Shown: positions 1 to 10,123, counted from the first letter of the stretch. The stretch is DNA of 64,000 bases from Robinsoniella peoriensis (GCF_042680125.1 NZ_JBHTNY010000015.1); one strand, 5' to 3'. Notes: generated by a model not told the origin, from the sequence alone. Numbers and translations: made by a program.

Positions 1-926
1 CAGGTATCCAAAATCCAAAGAACCTGGTATATGTATGGAAACGCGGAGACCAGGGTATTCAGGGTGCAAACGGAACATCCTATAAGCTTACAAAGTCTGA
101 TGTAGGACAAAAGATTTCTGTAGTTGTAACATCTGAGATTATGGCTGGTATCTTTACGGCGACAACAACAGAAGCTGTAAAACCGGCAGAAGTATCAGTA
201 ACAGGAGTCACTTTGGATAAGACAAGCATGACTTTGGAAAAAGGTAAGAGTGCAGTATTAAATGCAGCCGTTGTACCAGCCAATGCAACCAATCAGGCAG
301 TGACCTTTAAGAGCAGCAAGACATCGGTTGTTACGGTGTCCCAGAGCGGTAAAGTATCTGCGAAAAAGGCAGGAACAGCTGTTATTACAGCGGTAAGTGC
401 CAATGGAAAAACGGCTGTATGTAAAGTTACGGTAACACAAAGGCCAACGGGTGTTAAATTAAACAGAACAAGCAAGATACTGGGTGTAAAGGAAACTTAT
501 ACCTTGAAACCAACGCTGAAACCTTCCTATGCTTCTAATAAAAAATACACATGGACATCCAGTAATAAGAAGGTTGTAAAAGTAAACTCCAAGGGAAAAT
601 TAACGGCAGTGAAAGAAGGAACCGCTACCATAACTGTGAAAACAAGCAATGGTAAAAAGGCAATTTGTAAGATAACCGTTAGAAAAGCACCGGTAAAGCT
701 TACCTTAAATGAAAAGAGTAAAACATTAAAGGCAGGCAGGACATTTGCATTAAAAGCAAAACGTTCCAGCAAAAGTGCAGGCAAGATTACCTATATAAGC
801 AGTAATCATAAAATTGCAACGGTCAATTCCAAGGGTGTAATTAAAGCAGTAAAAAAAGGTCAGACAATCGTTACTGCTAAATTATACAATGGCAAATCAG
901 CACAAATTAAGATAACCGTAAAATAA
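1..926 (+). CDS. C-terminal end of a BIG2 (Ig-like) repeat surface protein, 5' end outside window
   Basis: The reading frame is already open at base 3 and runs to TAA at 924-926, so this is the last 307 codons of a longer gene. It starts inside an Ig-like module (W-K-R-G ... GTSYKLTKSDVG) and continues with three bacterial Ig-like BIG2 repeats of about 80 residues. Each repeat ends in the usual lysine-rich G-T-A-x-I-T-V ... C-K-I-T-V type strand. BIG2 repeats occur in secreted or surface proteins as spacers or adhesive modules. No sortase signal or membrane anchor follows. The whole segment is homologous, module by module, to the C-terminus of the giant rhamnosidase just downstream, so the two are probably tandem paralogues sharing a cell-surface tail. 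The missing N-terminal part may be another glycoside hydrolase, which cannot be judged here. An internal ATG at 141 is not a credible start because the homology extends upstream of it. Confidence 0.85.
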   Translation, partial: GIQNPKNLVYVWKRGDQGIQGANGTSYKLTKSDVGQKISVVVTSEIMAGIFTATTTEAVKPAEVSVTGVTLDKTSMTLEKGKSAVLNAAVVPANATNQAVTFKSSKTSVVTVSQSGKVSAKKAGTAVITAVSANGKTAVCKVTVTQRPTGVKLNRTSKILGVKETYTLKPTLKPSYASNKKYTWTSSNKKVVKVNSKGKLTAVKEGTATITVKTSNGKKAICKITVRKAPVKLTLNEKSKTLKAGRTFALKAKRSSKSAGKITYISSNHKIATVNSKGVIKAVKKGQTIVTAKLYNGKSAQIKITVK

Positions 927-1057
927 CAGGAAACGGGGTTTGGCTGTGCAATTTAAGGAACGCAGTCCCACTACGCAACTGAAATTCAAAAAGAAGAGGA
1001 GGTGATAGTCACATAAATAAATTTATTTCACGAAGATAAGTAAAGAAGGAGAAAAAA

Positions 1058-4000
1058 ATGAAGAAAAAGAATAAATGGATATCGCTTATATTAGCTATCG
1101 CAATGGTTATCACGTCCTTAATGCCCGCGACGGCATTGACAGCAATGGCTGCAGAAGGCAACACCGCAATTAGAGAACTGATGGTAGATAACGTAGTTAA
1201 CCCGGTAGGGATTGATAATACTGCACCAAGATTTTCATGGAAAATGGATTCAACGGTACAGGGACAGGTACAGACCGCTTATCAGATCGAAGTATCTGAA
1301 CTTGGCGGAACTCAGGTATGGAATACTGGTAAAGTAGTGAGTGATAAAGCAGTGGACATTATTTATGAAGGAAATCCGCTGACATCCTCCACAACTTACC
1401 AGTGGCATGTAACCGTATGGGATAAAGACGACAACGAAATAGCATCCGGTAATGCTACCTTCGAGATGGGTCTGTTGGAAGAAGATGCATTTAACGATGT
1501 AAACTGGATTCGTATGCCGAAAAATGGCGATCCGGATCCGGATGCACCGGAACCTGAAATTGATAAAAGCGTTTATACAATTGAAACAAATTTACAATTT
1601 AAAGATGCAGTGGGTGTAGTATTTGCAGCAAAGGATAATTCCCATTTCTATATGTGGCAGTTAAATAATAATATGGAACAGGGTATTAAGGGAAGCTGGC
1701 TTCGTCCTCATGTATGGAACGGCGTTGGGGGAACGTTTAATCCCGAAAACATTAAAGATTATAACGGATATCAGTTAAAAGAAGAACTTAAAAATAATAC
1801 AGATTATAATCTTAAGCTGATAGTAAATACAACTACTCATATAGTGGAAACATATGTTAATAATGAATTAGTAAATTCGTTAGACTGTAAAGATGCAGAT
1901 TTATCATATGGTAAAATCGGTTTTCGTCAGGCTACCAATCCGGCAGGCGGATTTAAAGAACAGGTATGGGCTGATGATATTAAGGTAACTGCAAATGACG
2001 GAACAATTATGTTTTATCAGGATTTCTCCCTGGAAAATGATACACAGTTTGATGGCGGTGTTGTAGAAAACGGCAAACTTTATTTAACCTATGGTGATGG
2101 ACAGGGGGATAAAGTATTTTTTAGCAGGGATAGTTCAATGTACTACCGTTTTGACACTGATTTTACCATTAAATCCGGTAAAGCAGGTATCATCTATGGA
2201 TCAAACGTGGAAGGAACCCAGTACTATTATTCACAGTTAAATCCGAATTATAAAACAGGTCACGCAGTTGTACAGCATATGAGAGAAGCAGGTGGAAGAA
2301 AATACGAATTTGATCATGGAGATATCAAAAATGTATCCAAAGAAGATATGGTGAATAAAAAACATCACTTCACTCTCACATGTACGAATAAACAGGAAGT
2401 GCGGATCTATATCGATGGTGTAGAAGCAAAATATCATGACAAACTAGATAAGTTCCAGTTTGATGGAAAGCTTGGTTTTAACAATGATGCAGGTGATGAT
2501 GTAGTTTATGAAAATATCATTGTAAAAGTTGCAGGAATGCCTAAAGTATTCACAGATTCCAGTACGCAGGAAAATATTTTTGACAATGGGACTGTGGAAA
2601 ACGGAGGATTACACATTACCGGCGAAACTACCGCTTTAATAAATAATGCACTTAGCGGAAAACCAGAGCCGGAACCAGAACCCGATGCACCGGTACATTA
2701 CACTGTAGAATCCGATATCACCGTAACCAGCGATTCTGCAGGCATTGTCTTCTCAGCATCCGACAGCAGCAATATGTTCATGTGGCAGATTAACGGGTCA
2801 GACCATAAAGGAAAATTATACTTAAGACCTCATATCTGGGAGAATGGTACACCACATTATGACAAGTATGAAAAAGATATTAGCAGTTTCTTTGATTATA
2901 ATACAGAAATTCTGAACAAAGAAGTTCATGTAAAAATTGAAGTAACTAATCAGGAAATCAAGACATTTATCAATGACCAGCTGGTAGATACTTTCGAAGT
3001 AACTGCGGCAACGCCGGGAAAAGTAATTGACGGAAGAGTTGGTTTCCGCTCAGGAACAGCAACAGAAAAATTTATGGCGGACAATCTGAAAGTGACTGTC
3101 TTTGAAGAAGGCGGACCCGAAGAAGGAACATTGAAACTGTCTTATGATTTTGATGATGGCATAAATCCATTTGGAGGAAGTGCAGGTCAGGCAAGTTCAG
3201 GTTCATTTAAAGACGGCAAATTTGTTGTAAAAGGAAATGCAGGTGTACTTCTGACAAAAGATTATTCCAATCTGGGAATGCCAATGTTCAGAAAAACATT
3301 TGAAACAGAGGACCAAGAAATTGTAAGTGCAAAAGTATATGCATCTTCACTGGGTGTATATGATCTGTATGTGAACGGAACCAGAGTAGGACGTCCGGAT
3401 GAAAACGGTGAAACGATCTATGATGAAATGAAGCCGGGCTGGACAGATTATAATGAAAGAGTATTATATTACTCTCATGACGTTACAGATTTAATGAAAA
3501 AGGGCGGGGAAAATGTTATTCTGGCACAGGTAGGAACCGGTTGGTGGACAGGAAGAATTTCCTACAATACCTATGGAACCAAGGATATGGCATTTCTGGC
3601 TAAGACAATCATTACTTACAGCGATGGAACAAAGAAAGTCTTAAACACAGACAGTTCCTGGAAAACAAGTAAAGAAGGCGTAATCCGTGAAGCAGATATC
3701 TGGGATGGAGAAACCTATGATGCAAATTACCCAAGTGCGGCTTTAATGTCTACTTCAGATTATACAGAAGATGATAGCTGGAGCAAAGTAAGTTATGACA
3801 CAAACTTTGGCGGAGTGATTTCTGCACAGGTAGGACAGACAATTCAGGTTCGGAAAGAACTGGAACGTACCCCGGTTACTACAAGTGTATACCAGGGAAG
3901 CAAAGACAATGGTTCTGATTACGGTGTTGTAAATGTAATCAAAGATGATTACAATGCCGATGATGTAATTGAACTGAAAAAAGGCCAGACAGTAGTATAT

Positions 4001-7000
4001 GATTTAGGACAGAATATGGTAGGATGGCCAAATATCACAGTAAAAGCACCAAAAGATGCACAGATCAGCATGCATTTTGCAGAAATGTTAAATGACAGCG
4101 GTAAAACTTCCAGAGGAAATGACGGTCCGGAAGGAAGCCTTTATATGGCAAACTACAGATCAGCTGCATCCACATCCATTTATATTGCGAAAGGTGACGA
4201 AAAAGAAAGCTATCGTCCGACATTCAGCTTTTATGGATTCCGTTATGTATCTATTTCGGCAGATGCTGATATTACAATTGACAGCTTCCGGGCAGAAGTC
4301 CTGGGTTCGGCTATTCCGGAAACGGGTAGTCTGGAGACAAGCAATTCATCCGTAAACCAGTTAATCAGCAATACACTCTGGGGACAGAGAAGTAACTACT
4401 TAAGTGTGCCTACAGACTGCCCGCAGAGAGATGAACGTCTTGGTTGGTCAGGTGATACACAGGTATTTATCGGGGCGGCATCTTACAATGCAAATGTTGC
4501 AGGTTTCTTTAATAAATGGGGACAGGATGCAAGAGACAGCCAGACAAGTGTTGGACAGTATACCGATACAATTCCAAGATCTGCAGCAGTAGGTGCAGGT
4601 AATGCAGCTTGGGGAGATGCCGGAATTATCGTTCCTTATACCATGTTTAAGATGTATGGGGATACACAGATCATCTCTCAGATGTACGATTCTATGGAAA
4701 AATACATGAACTGGCTTAACAGCAGAGGTTTTGAGGGTGCAGGAACTGCTTATTGTGACTGGCTGGCTCCAAATGAACAGGACAACCAGGGTATTATCAG
4801 AAATCTGATCGCATGTGCTTACTACGCATATGATACTCAGTTAATGGCTGAAATGTCAGATGCTATCGGAGAAACACAGAAAGCAGAGGCATACAGAGCA
4901 AGATTTAATGAAATTAAAGACCATTTCCAGGAAAAATATATTAATAACGATGGTACTTTAGCAGCTGGTGCAGATACGCAGACAGGATATTTAATCACTT
5001 TAAAAGTAGGTCTGTTTAAAGATGATGACCAGAAGCAGGCAGCAACAGATATTCTGGTTAATAAGATTAAAGCTAACGGAAATAAGCTTGGTACCGGATT
5101 TGTTGGTACTGCTATGCTGAATCAGACGCTTACAGAAGTTGGTGCTGTTGATATGGCATACACCCTGTTACTCCAGAGGGACAATCCATCCTGGATGTAC
5201 AGTATTGATCAGGGAGCAACAACAATTTGGGAACGTTGGAATTCCTATACAAAGGAAAACGGATTCGGACCGGTTGATATGAACTCCTTCAATCATTATT
5301 CTTATGGCGCTATTGTAGAGTGGATGTACAGTGATATGCTGGGAATCAAAGCAGATGAAGATCAGCCGGGATTCAAGCACATCATATTAAAACCACAGCC
5401 GGACAGAAGAGCAGACGAGGATATTCCTGCAAATCAGGAACGGATTACCTGGGTAAAAGGATCTTATGATTCCGCTTATGGAATGATTGACGCAGAATGG
5501 AATTGGTCGGAAGATGGATTTAACTATACGGCAGCAATTCCTGCCAATACTACAGCAACCGCTTATATTCCAGTTGAAAAAGATATGGAAGTTACGGTAA
5601 ATGGCATTCCGGCAGATGAGTTTGAGAAAGAAAAAGATGGCATTAAATATGTGGATACAGTAGAAGGAAATGCAGTATTTGAAATTACGGCAGGAACCTA
5701 TGAATTTAAAACCGCATACAAAGAAGCAGCAGACAAGACAGAATTAAAGAAAGTAATTCAGGATGCAAAAGATTTAAAAGAAACAGACACATATAAAAAT
5801 GCAACAATGAACTCCCGGGAAGACTTTGATACCGCATTGGCAGCAGCAGAGAAAGTTTTAAAAAATGGAAAAGCAACTGCTGAGGAAATAACCAAAGCAA
5901 TAGAAGCTCTGTCCAAAGCAGCAGAGGGTCTGACAGCAGAGGAACAGCCGGCAGATAAGACTGAGCTGGAAAAGACAATGAAAGCAGCCAATGATATGAT
6001 GGGAACAGACAAGTATCAGACAGCTTCCAAGGAAACAAAAGATGCCTTTGACATTGCTTTTAAGGCAGCACAGGATATGTTCCTGAAAGAAGATGCATCA
6101 GAGGAAGAAATTGCAGATGCCATCGCTGTTCTACTTAAAGCAATGGAAGAACTGCAGCCGGAAGAACCCCCGGTTGTATTGCCACAGATTCTTACTGACG
6201 AAGCTAACGGGGTTACTCTAACAGCTGAGACCGAAACATGGCCGGGAGATACACAGCTTAAGGTAGAAAGAGTGGAAAGCGGAAGCAGACAGGATCTGGT
6301 AGCAGAAGCATTAAAAGATGTCACCAGAGAATTTACAATACTTGATATCTCATTAATTTCTGACCAGGGAGAGGTATCTCTGGATGGAAAAGAAGTAAAA
6401 TCAGTAATGAGAATACCGGAATACTATGATGCAGATCAGCTTGCATTGTACTATGTATCAGAGGATGGCGTAAAAACAGAGCAGCCGTTTACGTTTACAG
6501 ATGAAAGCAAGACAGAGGTTACCTTTACAACAAGCACCTTAGGATTACTTGTATGGGCTGACTTACGACTTGTACCAGATGAAAACGGACTTCAGGTTGT
6601 ATTTGAAAAAACCAATATGCTTTGGGATGAAACATCCAGAATCCTGGGGATTTCAATGAAAGATGAGGCTGGAGAAACCATTGATTTGACGAATGAAACA
6701 TTTTTTGTTGAATCTGACGATGAAAATGTTGCAAAAGTGGATGAAAATGGTATAATTAATGCAAGGAATGCAGGAAAGGCAAATATTACCGTTAAATTGA
6801 CATATAATGAGGTAGAATATACCAATGTTACTTCAATAACGGTCAGTGAAATTTACCCGTTAAAGCCTGCGGCAGCAAAGGTTACAGCAGACAGTATTAC
6901 ATTAAAGACCATATCCGGTTATGAGTATGCAATGCAGACCGGCGATCAGGAATTAGTATTTGGTAATTCAGCAGTATTTACAGGCTTACAGCCGAATACG

Positions 7001-8083
7001 GTTTATTGTTTCTATCAGAGAATTGCAGCTACGGATACACATGAAGCAGGAAGGCCGGGTAAAGTACTTGAGGTTTCCACAGACAAGGATACTTTAAGAG
7101 GTGTTATTGTAATTAAGGGAACCGTAAAAGAAGGACAAACTCTTACATTGGATATCACAGGAGTTCAGAATGCAGACAAACTGTCAATCAGTTGGATGCG
7201 TGGTAATCAGGTGATTGACGGGGCTATTGGTACAAGCTATAAGCTTACGAAATTAGATGTGGGTTATCCGATTACAGCGGTTGTATCAGCAGAGAATTTA
7301 AATGGAACGTTATCTGCAGCAACCCAGGATAAAGTAGCGCCACAGGAAGTATTCGCGGCAAAAGTATCCCTGAATAAATCCGAACTTTCTATTAAGAAAG
7401 GCAAAAAATATACATTTAAGACCAGTATTGAACCTTCGAATACTACAAATAAGAAGCTTACCTGGAAGAGCAGCAGCACATCGGTCCTGACTGTTGATAA
7501 GAACGGAAAGATGACTGCTAAGAAATCAGGAAGAGCTACGGTAACAGTTACAACAGCAAACGGCAGGAAAGCATCCTGTAAAGTAACCGTTACCCAGTCA
7601 GTTGATAAAATCAAACTGAATAGAAAGACAAAGACTTTAGGTGTTCAGGAAACATATACCTTAAAGAGCACGCTGGTTCCAAAATATGCGAAAACAAGTA
7701 AGATTACATGGTCAAGCAGCAATAAGAAAGTTGCATCAGTTAATTCCAGAGGTAAGATTACAGCTAAGAAAACAGGGACGGCAACAATCACGGTACGTAC
7801 CGCAAACGGCAAAACTGCAGAGTGTAAGATAACGGTAAAAAATAAACCAAAATCAATAAAACTCAGTGCTTCAATTAAAAACCTGAAACCTGGTAAAACA
7901 TTAAAATTAAAAGTGACACGTTCCAGCGGAAGCGCAGGAAAAGTAACATTTACATCCACGAATGAAGATGTGGCAACTGTTAGTTCTTCCGGTAAAGTAA
8001 AAGCTTTGAAAAAGGGAAAAACAACAATTAAAGCAAAGACTTATAATGGAAAATCAGATACAATCATTATTCGTGTAAAATAA
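1058..8083 (+). CDS. Giant secreted alpha-L-rhamnosidase (GH78) with inserted modules, FIVAR and BIG2 repeats
   Basis: This 2341-residue protein should release terminal alpha-L-rhamnose from extracellular glycans. Visible order: signal peptide (1-32, ending AMAAEG); first GH78 N-terminal part (about 38-155); acidic Pro linker; three concanavalin-like/DUF1080-like modules (about 160-690; the first and third are clear repeats sharing F-M-W-Q-x-N and L-R-P-H-x-W); GH78 resuming near 738; catalytic (alpha/alpha)6 barrel with D1120-C-P-Q-R-D-E1126-R-L-G-W and T-I-W-E1392-R-W, matching the catalytic/binding acidic residues of family GH78; GH78 C-terminal beta domain to about 1555; two FIVAR helical modules (about 1558-1625 and 1630-1700); further Ig/Fn3-like modules; and three BIG2 repeats to the end. 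The start ATG follows AAGAAGGAG. GH78 enzymes are usually 850-1100 residues, so over half of this one is accessory. Family assignment is firm; substrate (pectin RG-I, host or bacterial glycans) is inferred. Confidence 0.93.
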   Translation: MKKKNKWISLILAIAMVITSLMPATALTAMAAEGNTAIRELMVDNVVNPVGIDNTAPRFSWKMDSTVQGQVQTAYQIEVSELGGTQVWNTGKVVSDKAVDIIYEGNPLTSSTTYQWHVTVWDKDDNEIASGNATFEMGLLEEDAFNDVNWIRMPKNGDPDPDAPEPEIDKSVYTIETNLQFKDAVGVVFAAKDNSHFYMWQLNNNMEQGIKGSWLRPHVWNGVGGTFNPENIKDYNGYQLKEELKNNTDYNLKLIVNTTTHIVETYVNNELVNSLDCKDADLSYGKIGFRQATNPAGGFKEQVWADDIKVTANDGTIMFYQDFSLENDTQFDGGVVENGKLYLTYGDGQGDKVFFSRDSSMYYRFDTDFTIKSGKAGIIYGSNVEGTQYYYSQLNPNYKTGHAVVQHMREAGGRKYEFDHGDIKNVSKEDMVNKKHHFTLTCTNKQEVRIYIDGVEAKYHDKLDKFQFDGKLGFNNDAGDDVVYENIIVKVAGMPKVFTDSSTQENIFDNGTVENGGLHITGETTALINNALSGKPEPEPEPDAPVHYTVESDITVTSDSAGIVFSASDSSNMFMWQINGSDHKGKLYLRPHIWENGTPHYDKYEKDISSFFDYNTEILNKEVHVKIEVTNQEIKTFINDQLVDTFEVTAATPGKVIDGRVGFRSGTATEKFMADNLKVTVFEEGGPEEGTLKLSYDFDDGINPFGGSAGQASSGSFKDGKFVVKGNAGVLLTKDYSNLGMPMFRKTFETEDQEIVSAKVYASSLGVYDLYVNGTRVGRPDENGETIYDEMKPGWTDYNERVLYYSHDVTDLMKKGGENVILAQVGTGWWTGRISYNTYGTKDMAFLAKTIITYSDGTKKVLNTDSSWKTSKEGVIREADIWDGETYDANYPSAALMSTSDYTEDDSWSKVSYDTNFGGVISAQVGQTIQVRKELERTPVTTSVYQGSKDNGSDYGVVNVIKDDYNADDVIELKKGQTVVYDLGQNMVGWPNITVKAPKDAQISMHFAEMLNDSGKTSRGNDGPEGSLYMANYRSAASTSIYIAKGDEKESYRPTFSFYGFRYVSISADADITIDSFRAEVLGSAIPETGSLETSNSSVNQLISNTLWGQRSNYLSVPTDCPQRDERLGWSGDTQVFIGAASYNANVAGFFNKWGQDARDSQTSVGQYTDTIPRSAAVGAGNAAWGDAGIIVPYTMFKMYGDTQIISQMYDSMEKYMNWLNSRGFEGAGTAYCDWLAPNEQDNQGIIRNLIACAYYAYDTQLMAEMSDAIGETQKAEAYRARFNEIKDHFQEKYINNDGTLAAGADTQTGYLITLKVGLFKDDDQKQAATDILVNKIKANGNKLGTGFVGTAMLNQTLTEVGAVDMAYTLLLQRDNPSWMYSIDQGATTIWERWNSYTKENGFGPVDMNSFNHYSYGAIVEWMYSDMLGIKADEDQPGFKHIILKPQPDRRADEDIPANQERITWVKGSYDSAYGMIDAEWNWSEDGFNYTAAIPANTTATAYIPVEKDMEVTVNGIPADEFEKEKDGIKYVDTVEGNAVFEITAGTYEFKTAYKEAADKTELKKVIQDAKDLKETDTYKNATMNSREDFDTALAAAEKVLKNGKATAEEITKAIEALSKAAEGLTAEEQPADKTELEKTMKAANDMMGTDKYQTASKETKDAFDIAFKAAQDMFLKEDASEEEIADAIAVLLKAMEELQPEEPPVVLPQILTDEANGVTLTAETETWPGDTQLKVERVESGSRQDLVAEALKDVTREFTILDISLISDQGEVSLDGKEVKSVMRIPEYYDADQLALYYVSEDGVKTEQPFTFTDESKTEVTFTTSTLGLLVWADLRLVPDENGLQVVFEKTNMLWDETSRILGISMKDEAGETIDLTNETFFVESDDENVAKVDENGIINARNAGKANITVKLTYNEVEYTNVTSITVSEIYPLKPAAAKVTADSITLKTISGYEYAMQTGDQELVFGNSAVFTGLQPNTVYCFYQRIAATDTHEAGRPGKVLEVSTDKDTLRGVIVIKGTVKEGQTLTLDITGVQNADKLSISWMRGNQVIDGAIGTSYKLTKLDVGYPITAVVSAENLNGTLSAATQDKVAPQEVFAAKVSLNKSELSIKKGKKYTFKTSIEPSNTTNKKLTWKSSSTSVLTVDKNGKMTAKKSGRATVTVTTANGRKASCKVTVTQSVDKIKLNRKTKTLGVQETYTLKSTLVPKYAKTSKITWSSSNKKVASVNSRGKITAKKTGTATITVRTANGKTAECKITVKNKPKSIKLSASIKNLKPGKTLKLKVTRSSGSAGKVTFTSTNEDVATVSSSGKVKALKKGKTTIKAKTYNGKSDTIIIRVK

Positions 8084-8109
8084 GTAAATAAGTATAAAAC
8101 ATTTATCTG

Positions 8110-8133
8110 GGGGAGGCTTTTCACAGCTTCCCC
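8110..8133 (+). other. Intergenic hairpin after the rhamnosidase gene
   Basis: GGGGAGGC (8110-8117) pairs with GCTTCCCC (8126-8133) with one G-T pair and an 8-base loop. No T-tract follows, so it may be a weak terminator or an mRNA 3' stabiliser. Confidence 0.4.
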
Positions 8134-8163
8134 GGACAGCAAATGAATGCGGCACCAGATCAT

Positions 8164-8193
8164 GTGACAGAAATAGGTCAGAGATGATAAGAT
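8164..8193 (+). promoter_or_regulatory. Candidate promoter of the NlpC/P60 gene
   Basis: GTGACA (8164-8169), an 18-base spacer and TAAGAT (8188-8193) match the sigma-A consensus at five of six positions in each box. They lie 65 bases before the start codon. Assignment is by eye only. Confidence 0.45.
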
Positions 8194-8257
8194 GATTTAG
8201 ACAAGACATCCTATGGATCATTTTGAATGAAGCTCAAGGGGGAAAGCAGGATAATAT

Positions 8258-10072
8258 ATGAAATGGAAATTAGTACATAAAGCAGCAGCATTAGCGCTGG
8301 CATTTTCTTTAATTATTCCATCCACAGCGATGGCAGCACCTCAGACGGAGAGGACCACGGAACGGACAACAGAGGTGAAACCCCAGACAGAGCCTGTTAC
8401 GGAGCCTGTGGCAGATCATCCTATACAATCTGAGCATTTCACAGAATCAGAAGCCGTCCTCACAGAAACACCTGTTGAAACAGTGACAGAAGTCTTGACA
8501 GAAACGGAAACACAAACAGAAACACAAACGGAGTCCGAAGAAGAGACAGAATCGGAAACCAAAAAGAGGGAAGAAGAAAGCACGGAACCACAGATGGAAC
8601 CGGCAACAGAGATGACACAGGAAGAAATCAATGCAAATCTTGCATTAATTGAAGAGCAGCAGATTGAAGAACCAAAAGAGATCGAAAAACCTTTTGGCAT
8701 TACAACAGTGGAGAAGGTATATGCACTGTCCAAAAGGAAGAATCTGCAGATCTACGAAGAAAAAAGTGTCAAATCCAGACCGGTGGGAGAACTGGGAAAA
8801 AACGGACTGTGTTATATCTTAGAGGAAGATGAAAAAGGCTGGGTTTATATAGAGTCGGGAGATGTAAGAGGATTTGTTAAGACAAAAAATCTTCTTACGG
8901 GCAAAAAAGCGAAAAGTTATGTAAAAAAGAAAAAGGCAAAAAATCTTTTGAAAGCAGATTGCCTTGTAAGTCCGTTAAAAAATAAAGCTTGGACTTATAC
9001 AAAGACAACTGCACAGAAAACAGTAGTGAAAAAGGTATATGCCATCGCAGAAACGGATGGGGTATGTATCCAGGAACGGAAAAAAGAAAATTCAAATGTC
9101 ATCGGTGTTTTACCGGAAGGCGGGCTCTGCTATGTGCTGGCTGACGGGGATGAAAAATGGATTTACGTAGAATCCGGTTATGTGCGTGGATTTGTTCAGC
9201 GTAAGAATCTGATCAAAGGCAAAAAGGCAGTTGAACTTGTTAAAATGAACAAGGAAGAAAATTATGAATTTGCCAGGGAACTCATTCCTATGGAAGAAAA
9301 CAAATCCTTATATTATACGCTGACAACCGTAAGAGAAATTACAGCTTCCAGTGCACTCCGCAATTCTATGGTGGATTTTGCAAAGCAATTTTTAGGAAAT
9401 TCCTACGTTTGGGGCGGCACGAGCCTTACAAACGGAGCAGATTGTTCAGGCTTTGTCCAGAGTATTTACAGCGAATTTGGATATTCCATACCGCGGGTAG
9501 CCGAGGACCAGGCGAGATTTGGCATGCAGATTCCGGCAGCTGATGCAGCACCGGGAGATCTGATATTTTATGCACGGAATGGATATGTATATCATGTAGT
9601 CATGTATATTGGTGACGGACAGGATATTGAAGCGCACAGCAGTGCAAGAGGTATTATCACCAACAGCGTCAGCTACGACAGCGCTGTATGGGCAGTCCGC
9701 ATTATTGAAGATGACGTTATGATCAATGACGGACCGGAAAATGACAGCAGCGTCCAGGGTGACACAGAGCTTGCCCGGGAACAGGATTATGGACAGCATC
9801 TGGGGAACTTTACCTTAACAGCTTATTGCAGCTGCCCGGTCTGCTGCGGTGTCTGGTCGGGAGGGCCAACAGCCAGCGGAGCTATGCCGGTACAGGGCAA
9901 AACAGTTGCTATGGGAGGTATCCCATTTGGAACCAGATTGATTATTAATGGTGAAGTCTATACCGTGGAAGATAGGGGAACTCCTTATGGACACGTGGAT
10001 ATCTATATGAATAATCATCAGGATGCCTGTGTATTCGGACGGCAGCAGGCAGATGTATATCTTGCAAATTAA
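8258..10072 (+). CDS. Secreted peptidoglycan hydrolase: SH3b repeats, NlpC/P60 and 3D domain
   Basis: A 604-residue exported protein expected to act on peptidoglycan. It has a signal peptide (about 1-27, ending AMAAP). A Thr/Glu/Pro-rich low-complexity stalk follows (about 30-130). Two SH3-like wall-binding repeats come next (about 148-218 and 258-328; both contain K-V-Y-A, G-L-C-Y and W-x-Y-x-E-S-G-x-V-R-G-F-V). An NlpC/P60 endopeptidase domain follows (about 365-480), with catalytic Cys396 in G-A-D-C-S-G-F-V and His446/His460. The C-terminal 3D domain (about 512-604) has C-S-C-P-V-C-C-G and Asp residues in V-E-D-R-G and H-V-D-I-Y-M. NlpC/P60 enzymes typically cut D-Glu to diamino-acid bonds; 3D domains occur in lytic transglycosylase-like proteins such as YocH or resuscitation factors. 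The two lytic domains in one chain suggest cleavage of both stem peptide and glycan, which is an inference. The gene is flanked by its own promoter candidate and a terminator. Confidence 0.9.
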   Translation: MKWKLVHKAAALALAFSLIIPSTAMAAPQTERTTERTTEVKPQTEPVTEPVADHPIQSEHFTESEAVLTETPVETVTEVLTETETQTETQTESEEETESETKKREEESTEPQMEPATEMTQEEINANLALIEEQQIEEPKEIEKPFGITTVEKVYALSKRKNLQIYEEKSVKSRPVGELGKNGLCYILEEDEKGWVYIESGDVRGFVKTKNLLTGKKAKSYVKKKKAKNLLKADCLVSPLKNKAWTYTKTTAQKTVVKKVYAIAETDGVCIQERKKENSNVIGVLPEGGLCYVLADGDEKWIYVESGYVRGFVQRKNLIKGKKAVELVKMNKEENYEFARELIPMEENKSLYYTLTTVREITASSALRNSMVDFAKQFLGNSYVWGGTSLTNGADCSGFVQSIYSEFGYSIPRVAEDQARFGMQIPAADAAPGDLIFYARNGYVYHVVMYIGDGQDIEAHSSARGIITNSVSYDSAVWAVRIIEDDVMINDGPENDSSVQGDTELAREQDYGQHLGNFTLTAYCSCPVCCGVWSGGPTASGAMPVQGKTVAMGGIPFGTRLIINGEVYTVEDRGTPYGHVDIYMNNHQDACVFGRQQADVYLAN

Positions 10073-10123
10073 AAAGAACCAGAGCAGATCAGGGAGGGAT
10101 TTGCTCTGGTTCTTTGCATTTTT
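10073..10123 (+). terminator. Rho-independent terminator of the NlpC/P60 gene
   Basis: A perfect 14-base stem (10073-10086 with 10102-10115) carries a 15-base loop and is followed by GCATTTTT. It begins directly after the stop codon. Confidence 0.9.

Noticed and set aside
990..1030. GAGGAGGTGATAG ribosome-site-like sequence with a short frame
   Set aside because: The GTG frame after it stops after three codons; the true start at 1058 has its own site.
6016..6324. Open frames on the minus strand inside the giant rhamnosidase gene
   Set aside because: They are low-complexity shadows of Lys/Glu/Ala-rich coding sequence and have no ribosome sites or family similarity.
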